From Gonocerus acuteangulatus (taxonomy: Eukaryota; Arthropoda; Insecta; Hemiptera; Coreidae), in contig OX328126.1 in NCBI GenBank assembly GCA_946811695.1, forward strand, positions 81,583,214-81,647,213: a DNA stretch of 64,000 bases, written 5' to 3'. The translations under genes were made by a program, and so were the position numbers. Below the pieces are notes generated by a model that was not told where the DNA came from, did not search any database, and worked only from the letters and a program-made list of their open reading frames with translations. This document shows, one piece after another, positions 45,880-58,143 of this stretch (position 1 is the first letter of the stretch; every line of letters starts with the position of its first letter).

Positions 45880-46070
45880 AAATGTTCTTATTCCATACTT
45901 TATTTAAGGCATTAAAGGCTATTTTAAAGGGGTTAGAGTTGCAACAATTAGCAACATGCCGTATCGTCCACAATCTAATAGCAAAGTCTCGAATCTGAGA
46001 AAAAGAGATTTTTCATATTCGATAGTTTGACATGGTAGAGACAAAGCTCGGGTGACGTGATATCATGTAT
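45880..46070. repeat. Dispersed repeat, inverted partner at 49930-50095
   Basis: Motifs such as TTTATTTAAGGCATT, AAAGGGGTTAGAGTTGC and ATGCCGT occur here and, as reverse complements in mirrored order, at 49930-50095. Confidence 0.7.
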
Positions 46071-46309
46071 ACGTTCTTGTTTTGTAATCATTTAGATCTA
46101 CCAGAAGTGTTTACTATGTGATTGGTGATATCAACTGCACTCATGGTTGTTATTCCTATAACGATATAAGAAACTTTCCAAAAACTAGATTTCCTCATCC
46201 ATGCCTACAAAAAACTATAACACTAAAATTATTTCCGAGCAACAATTTCACTAAATTAGCTTTTCTAATTAAATCTTTTTCATTCAATCATTTTACAGAA
46301 TTATATTGC

Positions 46310-46312
<3 letters not shown>

Positions 46313-46360
<48 letters not shown>

Positions 46361-46703
46361 TGTAGGAGGATGTGGTTATATTAAAAAGGACAATGTATTA
46401 GTTTTTGGGTTATGAATAAAGTACAGAATAAAATATTTCCACCGTCAATTGTACATCAGGACGATAGCAGCATCAAAAGTCTTGCTTTTCATACAACTTT
46501 CATTTCAGCAGATATTTCAATTTATTTAATCGTAAAATGATTTTATACAATTGTTTTTTCAAAAATAGCAAGTGCGTTTGAATGTACAAGACTTACAATA
46601 ATGCGATCTTTATAACTTGGAAAGATTAGAATGGAACGAAGCCAACATTACAATATCATCTTCAGGAATGTATGAACGCTCAAAACTGCACAATTAAATT
46701 AAT

Positions 46704-46764
<61 letters not shown>
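46313..46764. repeat. Two TA microsatellites (46313-46357, 46708-46764)
   Basis: Pure TA runs; about 350 bp of unrecognised AT-rich DNA lies between them. Confidence 0.92.
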
Positions 46765-46766
<2 letters not shown>

Positions 46767-46770
46767 CTTA

Positions 46771-46949
46771 TGAACTCAAAAACGTAAGTGTTACGATTTT
46801 TTTGCGCGAATTTCGCCCCAAACGCCATCTTCCAGTGGGCGGATTCTGCTGGTTAACGAACTTGACCTTTCAAATTGGAAGACGGATTTTTGTACCAAAT
46901 TTCATCACAATCGGACCATTAGGGAAGCCAGAAATGAGCGAACAGACAA

Positions 46950-47011
<62 letters not shown>

Positions 47012-47023
47012 AGATTTATATAC

Positions 47024-47089
<66 letters not shown>

Positions 47090-47277
47090 CTGTTCGCTCA
47101 TTTCTGGCTTTCCTAATGGTCCGATTGTGATGAAATTTGGTACAAAAATCCGTCTTCCAAGTTGAAAGGTCAAGTTCGTTAACCAGCAGAATCCGCCCAC
47201 TGGAAGATGGCGTTTGGGGCGAAATTCGCGCAAAAAAAATCGTAACACTTACGTTTTTGAGTTCATAAGCTTGTAAG
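46771..47277. repeat. Family A palindrome centred on TA microsatellites
   Basis: Left arm 46771-46946 and right arm 47088-47277 are reverse complements with very few differences; the centre is two TA blocks around TGTATGTATAG (47003-47013). The sequence is the family A interior with AACTTGACCTTTCAAATTGG. Mirror-image open frames on both strands are by-products. Confidence 0.92.
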
Positions 47278-47339
47278 TACTCGTTTTATAGGCTTCTTGA
47301 GACCGAAAATAACGGTGGTTCAAATGTGTATGTATATAT

Positions 47340-48729
47340 ATATATATATTTATTTATTTATATACAGGGTGTCCCAAATAATAATTTGTATATATATGTC
47401 TGTTCGCACTGTAGCTCCCAGACGAATGGTCTGATTTTGATGAAATATGGAACAAAAATCTTTCGTCTAATTTGAAAGGTCAAGTTCGTTAACCAGCCAA
47501 ATCCGCCTACTGGAAGATGGTGTTTGGGGCGAAATTCGCGCAAAAAAATCGTAACGCTTACGTTTTTGAGTTCATAAGCTTGTAAGTACTCGTTTTATAT
47601 GCTTCTTGGGCTAGGAAAACGAATGAAACCATTTTCAAGGCGATACAAGTTTTTGAATACCGTTTTTGGTTTGGGTACTTAGAATCATGGGATTCAGTTG
47701 AAACATTTTCTGCATATTCTACTTTCATTAAAACTAATATGTTGAAATTTTGGGTACGTTTGGAGTTAAGGAAGGGTTAGAATAAAATATTTTATTAACA
47801 GACATAAAAAGTTTTGGTAACTTTTTTTACTTTCCTTAATATCTCGAAAAAGGTTGAGAATCTTGGTAAACAGAAGAATACCATTAGAAAGCTTATTAAA
47901 TGCTCTAAAAAAAAGGTTCTAATAAAAGTTTTGATTAGGCGATGTCAATCGGAAAAATAAGAGCTTAAAACTTTAAAGTAATTGATTTCGCTTATTCGAA
48001 CTGTTCTTTTTGTCTTTGATTTTGATACTTAAAATTATGGGATTCAGTTGAAACATTTTCTGCATGTTTGAATTTCATCAACACTAATATGTTAAAATTT
48101 CGGTCACGTTTGGAGCTAAGGAAGGATTAGAATAAAATATTTTATTACCAGACAAGAAAAGTTTTGGTAACTTTGTATACTTTCGTTAGTATCTCGAAAA
48201 CCGTTGACAATCTTGGGAAGCAGAAGGTTACCATTCGAAAGCTTACTAAATGCTCTACAAAAAAGGTTCTAAAGAAAGTTTTAATTAGGCGATGTCAATC
48301 GGAGAAATAAGTGCTTAAAACTTTAAAGTAATTGATTTCGTTTATTCGAGCAGTTCTTTTTGACTGTTTTATTCCTTGTTATTTTTAAATTGCTTATAGT
48401 CGTATAATGTATTTGACAATAAAACAGATTAAGTAAAATAAGAAGATCAATTTATTGTTAAAAATGTAGCGTTCAAAGAGAGAGATCCCAAGGCTTTCCA
48501 AATGCCTCTGAGCGGAGGCCTTTCTGCCCGACTTGTGGGATAGCTGACCCATACAGGTAAGATTGTAAATCATGACCTTTCAAGACTGGTTTGTTTGAGA
48601 TTTCATTTGGATAGGTGTTTCGCTATTGATCTAAACAAAGTAATAACTGTTTCTATTCTACGCCTTCATAAACACTAGAGATAAGAACGGAACCGCGCTA
48701 AGATGACGCAGTTCCTGCGAATCGGACTT
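47340..48729 (-). mobile_element. Family A element, reverse orientation, 3' end not resolved
   Basis: The minus-strand 5' terminus at 48729 (AAGTCCG then GGAACTGCGTCATCTTAGCG) leads through family A interior to a TA run and the CAGGGTGTCCCA fragment at 47366. Its interior contains a partly repeated block (47690-47960 and 48030-48330). Confidence 0.6.
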
Positions 48730-48737
48730 TAATTGCT

Positions 48738-49605
48738 TATAGTTGGATAATGTATTTGAAAATAAAACAGGTTAAGAAACATAAGAAAAACAATTTAATG
48801 TTAGAGATATGGATTTCCAAGATATAGCTTTCCAATTGCCTAGCGTCCTTCCTAGGGAGGGTTGTTTGTCTTTGATTTTGGTACTTAGAATTATGGAATA
48901 CAGTTGAAACATTTTCTGCATGTTCGAATTTCATCAACACTAATATGTTGAAATTTTTGTTACGTTTAGAGTAAAGGAAGGGCTTGAATAAAATATTTTA
49001 TTAACAGAAAAAGAAAGTTTTGGTAACTTTGTATAATTTCGTTAGTATCTCGAAAACCGTTGACAATCTTGTGAAGCGGAATATTACCATTCGAAAGCTT
49101 ATTAAATGCTCTACAAAAAAGGCTCTGAAGAAAGTCTTAATTAAGCGATGTCAATCGGAGAAATAAGTGCTTAAAACTTTAAATTAATTGATTTCGTTTA
49201 TTCAAACGGTTCTTTTTGGTTTTATTCCATGTTATTTTTTAATTGCTTATAATTGGATAACGTATTTGACAATAAAACTGGTTAAGTAAAATAACAAAAA
49301 CAATTTATTGTTAGAAATATAGATTTCCAAGATTCCAAGACCTTGTAACTAGCGGGACCTAGTGTTAGCCGACCCTTCCAGGTAAGATCGTATATCATGA
49401 CCTTTCAAGACCTTTCAAGACTTTACTACACACAGGAATGGCGTTAGTGACCTTAAGGGTTGACACGCCATTATAATAATTAATTTAAAAAAAAAAAGAC
49501 TGGTGAAACCAAAATAATAACTGCTTCTATTTTAATCTTTCCAAATTAGACTAGGGATATGAACGGAACCGCGCTAAGATGATGCAGTTCCTGCAAGACG
49601 GACTT
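48738..49605 (-). mobile_element. Family A element fragment with nested SINE tail
   Basis: A second family A 5' terminus in reverse at 49605, directly behind the preceding copy. At 49422-49494 a short element with GGCGTTAGTGACC...GACACGCC and an A-run interrupts CAAGACT, with AAGACT repeated at both ends. Confidence 0.6.
49422..49494 (+). mobile_element. Short SINE-like tail, second copy
   Basis: Shares TGGCGTTAGTGACC and GTTGACACGCCAT with 45750-45830 and ends in eleven A. The surrounding family A sequence (compare 48590) reads through when it is removed, leaving a 6-bp target duplication AAGACT. Confidence 0.65.
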
Positions 49606-49609
49606 TTTT

Positions 49610-50560
49610 TTAATTATGATTTATTCGTTTGGTGAAAATACATATTGATTTCTTGTTTTGTTGTTTGTGTTTAAGGGGAAAAAAGTACAAGGTTACCACT
49701 GCCCATATTTTTTTTTGTCTCGCACTACATAACATTTGGGTTATAAAATAACTGCAGCAACGTTCAGCTGTTGCAACGTCAACAAAATGTCTTGTGGGTA
49801 AACTAATCTTCGTTTTTCTTTTTAAAACAAAGTATTTCTCTCTCCCTCTACCAGCATTCCAAAAAATTATGAATTTATATTTGAATAAATTCTTTAAATG
49901 TTAAAATATCAAGTTAATCGACATATCATATCGTCCCTACCATGTCGAACTATCGAATAATAACAATCTCGGTTTTCAGATACGATACTTTCACACAGCC
50001 ATCGTGGACAACACGGCATGACGCAAATGGTCGCAACTCTAACCCCTTTAGAATAGCCGGAAATGCCTTAAATAAAGTATCGAGATGTTCGCCGACTAAT
50101 ACATTGTTTGTCCCTACGATTGTAGACGGCACAGTGTTATGTAGTTGAGGATGGTTCTGTATGGTAGGCATACGGATAGTGATACAGCTAATGGCAGAGG
50201 TTTAGTGATACGATATCCATAGTGGGTAATGGTGGACGAGGAATCCAGCCGAGTACGGTCCGATGCTAGATGAGTGGTGGAGGATAAGGATATCGGGGAG
50301 GATTAACTTTCAAATTAGACCTCGAGGCTTTCAAGTAACTTGGCTACCGTTCTCACGGCTTCATCTGCATATCTCGTCACCTAGCTCGCCCTACATAGGG
50401 GACCGGTGTCACATCAAAGCTATGGTTGGCTTGTTGCTCTCTCGCAGGAGGTGCGTCAACGTAGCGCGTTCTCATAGCGTTCAATCGATTTCACCATTAT
50501 CTGTTATTCTTTGTCAGCTCTTGCGTTTTGCAGCGGAAACAGTTTAAGTAAATGAGAAAC
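49610..50560. other. Region without gene; dispersed repeat 49930-50095
   Basis: Contains the inverted partner of 45880-46070. Frames at 49942-50148, 49950-50171 and 50263-50547 have no domain. Confidence 0.45.
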
Positions 50561-50566
50561 ACATTT

Positions 50567-51377
50567 TTAGCACTTTCCTCCGAAGGAAAGTAGCTATTGA
50601 GGTTGCAATCGTGGCGGAATTTTTGAAACATTTCTACCCGGTAGAGACTTAAAATGAAGCCCGTTAAAATTTGTGTGTCTGTTAACACGCTAGCCGGCAG
50701 GGTATTTGTTTTATCGTCGCAAAATTTCGTATACAGCGTTCACAAGGCAAACGATTGAACGAGTTCGTTAACTACTAAAATCGGTCCACAGGGAAGGGGT
50801 TTACCCCGGACCCAAAACACTAATTTGACCATGCCAGCCGTAGTTTTTGTTATATTTCAACGAAACTCGGCATTCGTTGTGGTCATCTAAGGAGAAAAAT
50901 ACGTTGTAAAAATAAAATAAATCCGTTCATTAGGAGGGGGGTTTACTTATTTGCTCATACCGGTCGTAATTTCCGTTATGTTGTAACGAAACTCGGAATA
51001 CGTCTTGGTTATCTAATTATAAAGAAGTGTTGTAAAAATAAAGTAAATGGGTCTAGCGGAAGGGGGGCTAACTTTGTCCTATGTTTGAATAGAACTTTCC
51101 AGTGAAACGTGAGTTGGCAAAGCTGCCGCTAGGAGTGTCTCTGTCTTGATATCTCTCACGTCTACCGCTAGGGGTGCTGTGCCCGTTCGTGCCTTAGACG
51201 AAAATTTGAAGTTTTCGTGTATTTATTAAGTAGTTCAGTACCAAGCATACACATAACATTTTTATATATATATTTTTTTTAAATAGGTTATTTTAAGCAT
51301 ATTATTCAGGAATGCAGTTTACACTGCCCATATTATGAGGACAGTGCTTAGTTACACAGCTCCTGCGTGACGAACTT
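50567..51377 (-). mobile_element. Family B hairpin-ended element (complete copy)
   Basis: Minus strand from 51377: AAGTTCGTCACGCAGGAGCT, interior homologous to 436-1392, then 3' hairpin ACTTTCC TTC GGAGGAAAGT followed by GCTAA at 50567. About 0.81 kb, no coding capacity. Confidence 0.65.
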
Positions 51378-51889
51378 TTTTTGGAATAGTTTTCCTCGTG
51401 AATGATTGGCTACTGTTTCATTTCCATCAAGATATAATTTGGAGGCCCGCCAATTTTTCACAAAGTATTAAATTTCTCAATTCGAAGGTTTCCAACCATG
51501 AATAAGAACGTTATTGAGCCGGACTTTATTACTCAGATCTGTTCGTGCGGTGCTCTAAAACACCTTCACCCCAGCTCTGCTTGGAAAATACCCAAACTTG
51601 CCGAGATCCGGCCTCCACTTGGACCGGTGAGAGCTGGTACCAGGACTGTCACCACTCCCTCCCTATAGTGTATTTGCATATCAGCGATGGCGTGTGTTGC
51701 GATAAGCCTCGCGTGGTTAGAACTATGAAATCATCTCTGAGCCGGCACCACCTCCCACCGCCTCCCGACCCCGTGGTCCGTCTCTGCTTCCCTTACTCAC
51801 ATTTATCAAAAATGTCACCACGATTTCTAGTCTTATTTTAAGCTAATGAGAAAAGTAATATACAGTGAACTCAATATACATATAATGTA

Positions 51890-52487
51890 TATATATAAAA
51901 ATCACGTGTCTGTCTGTTTGTTCCTTATACAAATCTACACCGTTTGACCAAACTTGGCACACAGGTAGGTCTTGATAAGGTAAATCTCCTAGGCTAGGTC
52001 AAAATAGTCAAATTTCAAAATTTGGTCAAAAGGTTTGTTCAAGAAAAATTGGCTACACTGAACCAGTCACATTCTGACGGCCATTTTGAATAGACAGCCA
52101 TTTTGAATAATGTCTGAAATTTATTTGTCGATGTTCTTGATAATTAGAATAACTCGAACTCATTGATGACTTTACATCATTATATAATCATATAATGCAG
52201 TTTATTTCAATTTTATATCAACAGTCACTGTCTAACTAAGGAGCGCTGGCCTTTCTTTGATAAGAGCTATCTACTCGCAGGCTGTGCTGCTGGCCTCTGT
52301 CGGCTGTAATATGAATTGTTGTGGTGCTGGCCTCTGTAGGCTGTTTCACGAGACAGCACTAGACAGATCTAAACAAATTCACACGGTTTGACCGATTTTG
52401 ACGTAATTGGGTATACAGGTAGATCTTGATACTGGGAGAGTCATAGGCAGAAAGTAGGAGTAGCATGGCACACTGGGTAACAGCTAG
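51890..52487 (+). mobile_element. Possible Helitron-like repeat
   Basis: Begins with a TATATATATAAAAATCACG stretch and TGTCTGTCTGTTTG. The 3' end GGGTAACAGCTAG followed by T at 52488 fits the CTAG|T Helitron end. Two related internal blocks contain CGTTTGACC. I see no clear TC start or strong 3' hairpin, so the assignment is tentative. Confidence 0.4.
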
Positions 52488-52505
52488 TACCCCTGTAAAT
52501 ATAAA

Positions 52506-54127
52506 AAATTCTGACTCGCAGGAAATGCATCATCTAAGCGCGTTTCCGATCTTATCCCCAGTGTCATTTGGAAAGCTTAAATTAGAAACCATTAATCTAT
52601 TGTTTTTTCTTGATCTTTCGTTTAAAATGAAAACACCCGTAAAACTGTAAAATGAAATCTCAAAGTGAAGGAAGATTTTAGGCGCCACAACAGGAAACTG
52701 ACTGTAACCTAAGCAGAAATTACTCCATTTAAACTCCGATTTCTCTGAGTCAGGTCGCTCTATCACACGTGGCATTAGGAAATTTAATAACTAGGGAACG
52801 GATGTTATTGTTTTTACATATTTTTCCGATTCGTAAATCGTAATTGTTGGTGTAATTCTGGAAGTTTTAAATCATTTTAAAGCATTTAAACAGTTTTTTA
52901 TATATTTTATCAAAACTCCATATTTTTACATATTCTACCATAAATACATATTTTTACAACATATTTTGATATTCTTTTTGGTACTTACGCATTAGATTCA
53001 ACGCAGGTTAAAAATGTGCCTCTCGTTCAAAGATCTGGATCATGGATAACGCATTTCTATTCGTCTATTCCTATGAGCAATTCTATTGGTCTATTCCTAT
53101 GATCACTTGTATTGGTCAATTCCTATGAGAAATTCTATTAGTCATTGTGTTTATAGTAACCGTATTGTTTCCTTTCTATTTAGAATTAAATTCATTTGTA
53201 CATTGATGTTTTTTACGTGATTGGTGTTCCCTCTGGTTGTTGTTGCGCGATTTTCTAGCGTATTTAGTGGAGTTAATATGGGTACAACAGAATAGCTAGG
53301 ATAAAAGAGACTGTTCCGAAGCAATGTTAAATAGCATATCGGTCCATTATCCACCGAAAAACCATTCTTGATCTATATTATCAACGAGTTGGATTTACTA
53401 GCGTTTCGATATAACCATGAGCGAGCGTAGCGAGCGGAAACGCATAGCAATTATTCTATTAACATAAGTGCTACGCTTTTTCGCTCGCTCAAGGTTATAT
53501 TGAAACTCTAGTCAACCCAAATCGTTGATAATCGCCTCGCCATATTGGCAAAACTGAATTGACGCCCTCTGACCCGGTGATGATCCAGATCTCTGAGAGC
53601 CAGTTCTTTAACCTGCATTGAAGCTAATACGTAATTATCCTCTTTTTATTTTGTAATTGAAAAAATAAAGGGGTAATCCAGAAGAAAATATTTTTCCCAT
53701 TGAGTCTAGGTTACTGTGTATTTTATAATTGCAAGAAGCAAAGGTGGCTGCCACGGCGCTAATGGTCTGGGAGCAGATGCGTTTAAAATATATATATATA
53801 TATATATATATAACAAATTCTTGTTTAACAATTTTATTCTTTCTTTAATCTCCTCTCTAAAACTAATTAATTAGTGAAAGAATCATGTCGATATAATTTT
53901 CCATACATGAGATATAAAATAATTAATTTTTAACCTATTTTATTTTATTTCTTAGCCTCTAAGGCACTTCAGACGAAACGCTCGGACACATGTACACATT
54001 TTCGATACAGAATCATCAGGAAGAAATGGGCCAATCGGTGTCCCCAACAATTTATACTCCCCTTATGAGGTGAGATCGACGTCATATGCGGGCTTCCTCC
54101 CTGTGTAGGAAGGGAGGAACGCGCTAA
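52506..54127 (+). mobile_element. Family A hairpin-ended element with nested MITE
   Basis: 5' end CTGACTCGCAGGAAATGCAT and subterminal TAAGCGCGTTTCC; 3' hairpin GGCTTCCTCCCTGTGT...AGGGAGGAACGCGCTAA ending at 54127. The interior holds an inverted-repeat MITE (52984-53636) and a TA run (53788-53811). Confidence 0.5.
52984..53636. mobile_element. Inverted-repeat DNA element (MITE-like)
   Basis: Ends ACTTACGCATTAGATTCAAC and the matching inverse GAAGCTAATACGTAAT, with AACGCAGGTTAAA and AGATCTGGATCA mirrored inside. A central block (53382-53536) is itself an inverted repeat containing GCGAGCGTAGCGAGCGG. Related sequence in inverted orientation lies at 58690-59600. Confidence 0.65.
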
Positions 54128-55029
54128 TAACATCTAAACCTGGGTCTCCCTGTGGTCCTTTGGCTATCGCCTCTAATTTTTTTGAAGTAGATGGATGTTA
54201 GAGGTCCACCTGCACCATATCGAGTTTTTTTTCATTTCTGGGCCCATTGATTTCCTGCTGCGCTCTACCAGACGTTCTGAAAGGGTGGCAACCTGTAGAT
54301 AGCTTGGCGCTAAAGGCGCAGATGCCGATGGACCGTAGAAAAAAAAGAAGAAAAACAACAAACGTCTTCATTTATTCCCATAGTTATCCATCACCGCCTT
54401 TTGGTTTTCACGAATCCTTTGTACTATTCATCCTTTCTCTGAGGGCTTATTACTTCCCTGAACGCTTGCAACTTGCTGCATCACTGGACCTACTGGAGGA
54501 AGATATGGGGGAGGAAGGAAAGAGGTAGTTCAGAATAACTTCTTTGAAAGGAGAGTTCGTTAACTAGCAGAATCTGTCCACTGAAATATGTTTGTTGGAC
54601 AAAAAGTGGAATAAAACCATTTTTAAGGAACTGTCCGTAACTGTTTAGGAGCTAAGTGAATAAAAATAGTTTTCCAAAATAATTTTTGATTTGGGTATTA
54701 AGAAAGGATTGATTCAGTTGTGTTCATATTGTTGAAGAAGTTTGACATTCATCTGAACTAATATATTTATATTTTGATTAAGTTTGGAGTTAAGGAAGCA
54801 TTAGGTAAAAAAAATGTGCCAACAGATATGAAAAATTTTGGGATCTCTGTATATTTTCTTAAATATCACGAAAACGGCGTTCCGTCTTATCCGCCTTAGG
54901 AACTAAGAAATAAAATAAAATAGGTTGTTAATTTTATATACCGTCTTTGTCATGTAATAAAATAATCTATTTTAAGTTGTCTTGTTTATTACAATAAAAA
55001 ATATTTTATCTAGGTATTTGATTTCTGTT
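54128..55029. other. Region without gene; family A scraps
   Basis: 54540-54890 is a diverged family A interior (TTGGAGTTAAGGAAGCATTAGG). Frames at 54173-54528 have no domain. Confidence 0.45.
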
Positions 55030-55187
55030 TTAGCGCGGTTCCTCCCTCCCCCATAGGGAGGAACCCCGCTTATAAGGTTGATACAATGAAACAATCCGGA
55101 AGTGCCGACTAGAAAATTTTGCGTTTCAGAACCCCTAGAGACCGAAAATGATGGTGGTTCAAATTTGTATATATATATATATGTATA

Positions 55188-55226
<39 letters not shown>

Positions 55227-56889
55227 CTGTTCGCTCTCTAGCTCGAAGACGAATGGTCCGATTTTGATGAAATTTGGTACAAAAATCCGTCGTCCAATTT
55301 GAAAGGTCAAGTTCGTTAACCAGCGAAATCCGCCTACCGGAAGATGGCGTTTGGGGCGAAATTCGCGCAAAAAAAATCGTAACGCTTACGTTTTTGAGTT
55401 CATAAGCTTCTAAGTACTCGTTTTATATGATTCCTGGGCTAGGAAAACGAATGAAACCATTTTCAAGGCGATAGCTTTAACCGTTTTTGAGAAAATTGGA
55501 AAAATATTTTTTGAATACCGTTTTTGGTTTGGGTACTTAGAATCATGGGATTCAGTTGAAACTTTATCTGCATGTTCTACTTTCATTAAAACTAATATGT
55601 TGAAAGTTTTGTTACGTTTGGAGTTAAGGAAGGGTTAGAAAAAAATATTTTATGAACAGACATGAAACGTTTTGGGAAGTTCGTATACTTTCATTAATAT
55701 CTCGAACACGGTTGGGAAATCGTGGTAAGTGGATAGAAACTATTTGAAAGCTTACTAAATTCTCTACAAAAAAGATTCTAAAACTATTTTTGATTAGGTT
55801 ATGTCAATCGGAGAAATAAGTGCTTAAAACTTCAAATACGTCTGTTTTGTTCTTATGATGGGGTTTTTGTCGTTCTTGTTGTAATTTTTGTCTCTTTCCC
55901 TTGGTTTTTTATTGCTTTTTATTTTTGTAATTTCTTATGTTGTATTTGTAAGGAAAATGTATGTGTGTGTAAAACAGGATAGGTAAAATGAGACCAATTT
56001 TCTGTTGTCAGAAATAATAAAAAGTTTTGGGAACTTCGTATAATTTCTTAATATCTCGAAAACGGTTGAAAATCTTGGGAAGCGAAAGGTTACCATTCGA
56101 AAGCTTACTAAATGGTCTACAAGAAAGGTTCCAAAGAAAGTTTTGAATAAGCGATGTCAATCGGAGAAATAAGTACATATAACTTAGAAGTTTGATAAAC
56201 GATAATTGATTTCGTTTATTTATACGGTTCTTTTTGTCTGTTTTTATTTCTTGTTATTTTGTTATTGCTTCTAGGAGGAGGATGTATTTCTCAATAAAAC
56301 AGGGGAATAAATACAAATTCTTTGAACCTGTAACAGAACTGAAAACGTAAATATTCGCCGTGTAGGGTCAGTCCGGGTCGAGGTAGTCTGCCGGTTCAGG
56401 TAGGCTTTTATTGCACTTCATAAATCAAGATTCATTGTTCTCATCAAGCATTCTAGGACAGCTGACAGTTACCTTTACCTGTAGGAAGTCATGCAGCCAA
56501 ATGCTATACTAGAAATATAATTATATTTTGTGGTTGAATGTGGCCGTAGTTCAATAAAAAAAAACACTACTTTCTCATTTTCATGTACAATTTTATTTTG
56601 TTTAATTGCATTTAAAAGTAAAATGGATATGTTAGCACTGCAAGTTAAGTAAATTAGAAATATATTCGTAGAAGAGTCTTCGTAGACCGAAACTTGGGAC
56701 GGCAGAAAGAGTAATTTCTGCTTAGGATAGTTTCATCCCTAGCCGAAAATCTTGTTTTTTTTTCATATTTGTTTACATTAGGAATGATCCAAACAAAGTA
56801 ATAACTGTTTCTATTCTAAGTCTACAAAATAACACTAGGGATATGAATGGAACCGCGCTAAGATGACGCAGTTCCTGCGAGTCGGACTT
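55030..56889 (-). mobile_element. Family A hairpin-ended element (complete copy)
   Basis: Minus strand from 56889: AAGTCCGACTCGCAGGAACT, subterminal TTAGCGCGGTTCC, long shared interior, a TA run at 55169-55224, then 3' hairpin GGTTCCTCCCT/AGGGAGGAACC and GCGCTAA at 55030. About 1.86 kb. Best reference copy of the family in this window. Confidence 0.7.
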
Positions 56890-56941
56890 TTTTTTTTATT
56901 AACTGCCTTTTTCCTGTTTTTAATTATGTGTATATTTTGTT

Positions 56942-57133
56942 TTATTTTTCATTTGATGGTTTTTTTTCGTTATCTAATATTTTAATTGTGTCAAAATTAA
57001 AAGTGTGGCTACATTGCATAGCATAATCCACCAACGGAGTTTTGTTGTCCGTCTCGTCAAGGTTTTTAGCATGTTGCTTAACTCTCTTGCTTAAAAGTTG
57101 TCCCGATTCCCCTACATACACCTCGTCGTACAT
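56942..57133 (-). pseudogene. Penelope-like element GIY-YIG endonuclease fragment
   Basis: The 63-residue minus-strand frame contains YVGESGQLLSKRVKQHAKNL and FNFDTIKILDNE, the start and end of the GIY-YIG nuclease module that Penelope-like retroelements carry at the C-terminus. The reverse transcriptase is absent, and upstream of the fragment the frame is closed (TAA TAA). It is squeezed between a family A 5' end and the 43-bp inverted-repeat element at 57148. Confidence 0.7.
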
Positions 57134-57147
57134 TTTTCTTTATTAGC

Positions 57148-57645
57148 GTAGCACCACAAACGTAAACTGACTGTCAACATCGTAACCTGACTGCCAACAA
57201 CCGGAAGGTTACGCGGGGTTAGTCAGTGTTGCCGGTGCCACAATAATTTATTAATTAATAATTAAATTTCTTTCCCGAAAATTACCTAGCCAAATTTAAG
57301 TTTTGTGTTTTAGAAGTGCGACAAACTGGTGCCTATTTCAGTGTGCCTTGTTTTTGGACTTTCATTAGATTATTATTTCATTTCTTGCAGTTGACTGTTT
57401 ATTTATCATTTTATTTATTTTCAAGAAGTTAATTATTATTATTTTTCCTGCAAAAAAGTGGTTTATTTTTTCATTATAGAGACATAGAGACATTTATTTA
57501 TTTTTTTATCAAGTTTATATTGTTTTTACCTGACACGCCTCTGAAGTGGTGACCCCGACGTGATGAGTGAAAGAGAACATAAGAAATGCAGACAGAGGAA
57601 ACTCAGGTTACGATGTTGACAGTCAGTTTACGTTTGTGGTGCTAC
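57148..57645. mobile_element. Element with perfect 43-bp terminal inverted repeats
   Basis: 57148-57190 (GTAGCACCACAAACGTAAAC...) is the exact reverse complement of 57603-57645. The interior has TGGTGACCCCGACGTGATG at about 57548, which looks like a retroelement primer-binding site, so an LTR-derived origin is an alternative to a simple DNA transposon. No target duplication seen. Confidence 0.7.
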
Positions 57646-57910
57646 ATTGGTATTATTTTATTCTCATGTAATGAACATATATGCAACAATACCCATATAT
57701 TTTAATATGATGTAACAGTAGTAGTTTCACTATATATTAGTTCTGATGATTAATCTTAAATTGTTATACTTTTAATTTACAGATATATTTTTCACATTAT
57801 CAAGTATTCATTTATTTAGGTCGATTCGTAGTAGTTATGGGCGATTCACGAATGCGAATAGATTATCGAAATGAAATAACAATTCCTTAGGTAATTGTAA
57901 GTAATCGTGA

Positions 57911-58143
57911 AATCGATCCATATCGAAGATCGATCCATATCGAAGATCGATCCATATCGTAGATCGTTCCATATCGAAGATCGATCCATATCGAAGATCG
58001 ATCCATATCGAAGATCGATCCATATCGTAGATCGATCCATATCGAAGATCGATCCATATCGAAGATCGATCCATATCGTAGGTCGATCCATATCGAAGAT
58101 CGATCCATATCGAGGATCGATCCATATCGAAGATCGATCTTCT
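57911..58143. repeat. 17-bp minisatellite, 13 copies
   Basis: Unit ATCGATCCATATCGAAG with AAG/TAG variants at the end. Because 17 is not a multiple of three, several frames on both strands stay open; those 73-130-codon frames are by-products. Confidence 0.95.

Noticed and set aside
51545..51841. 98-codon plus-strand frame as a host exon
   Set aside because: No domain, no splice sites at sensible places, next to repeat ends.
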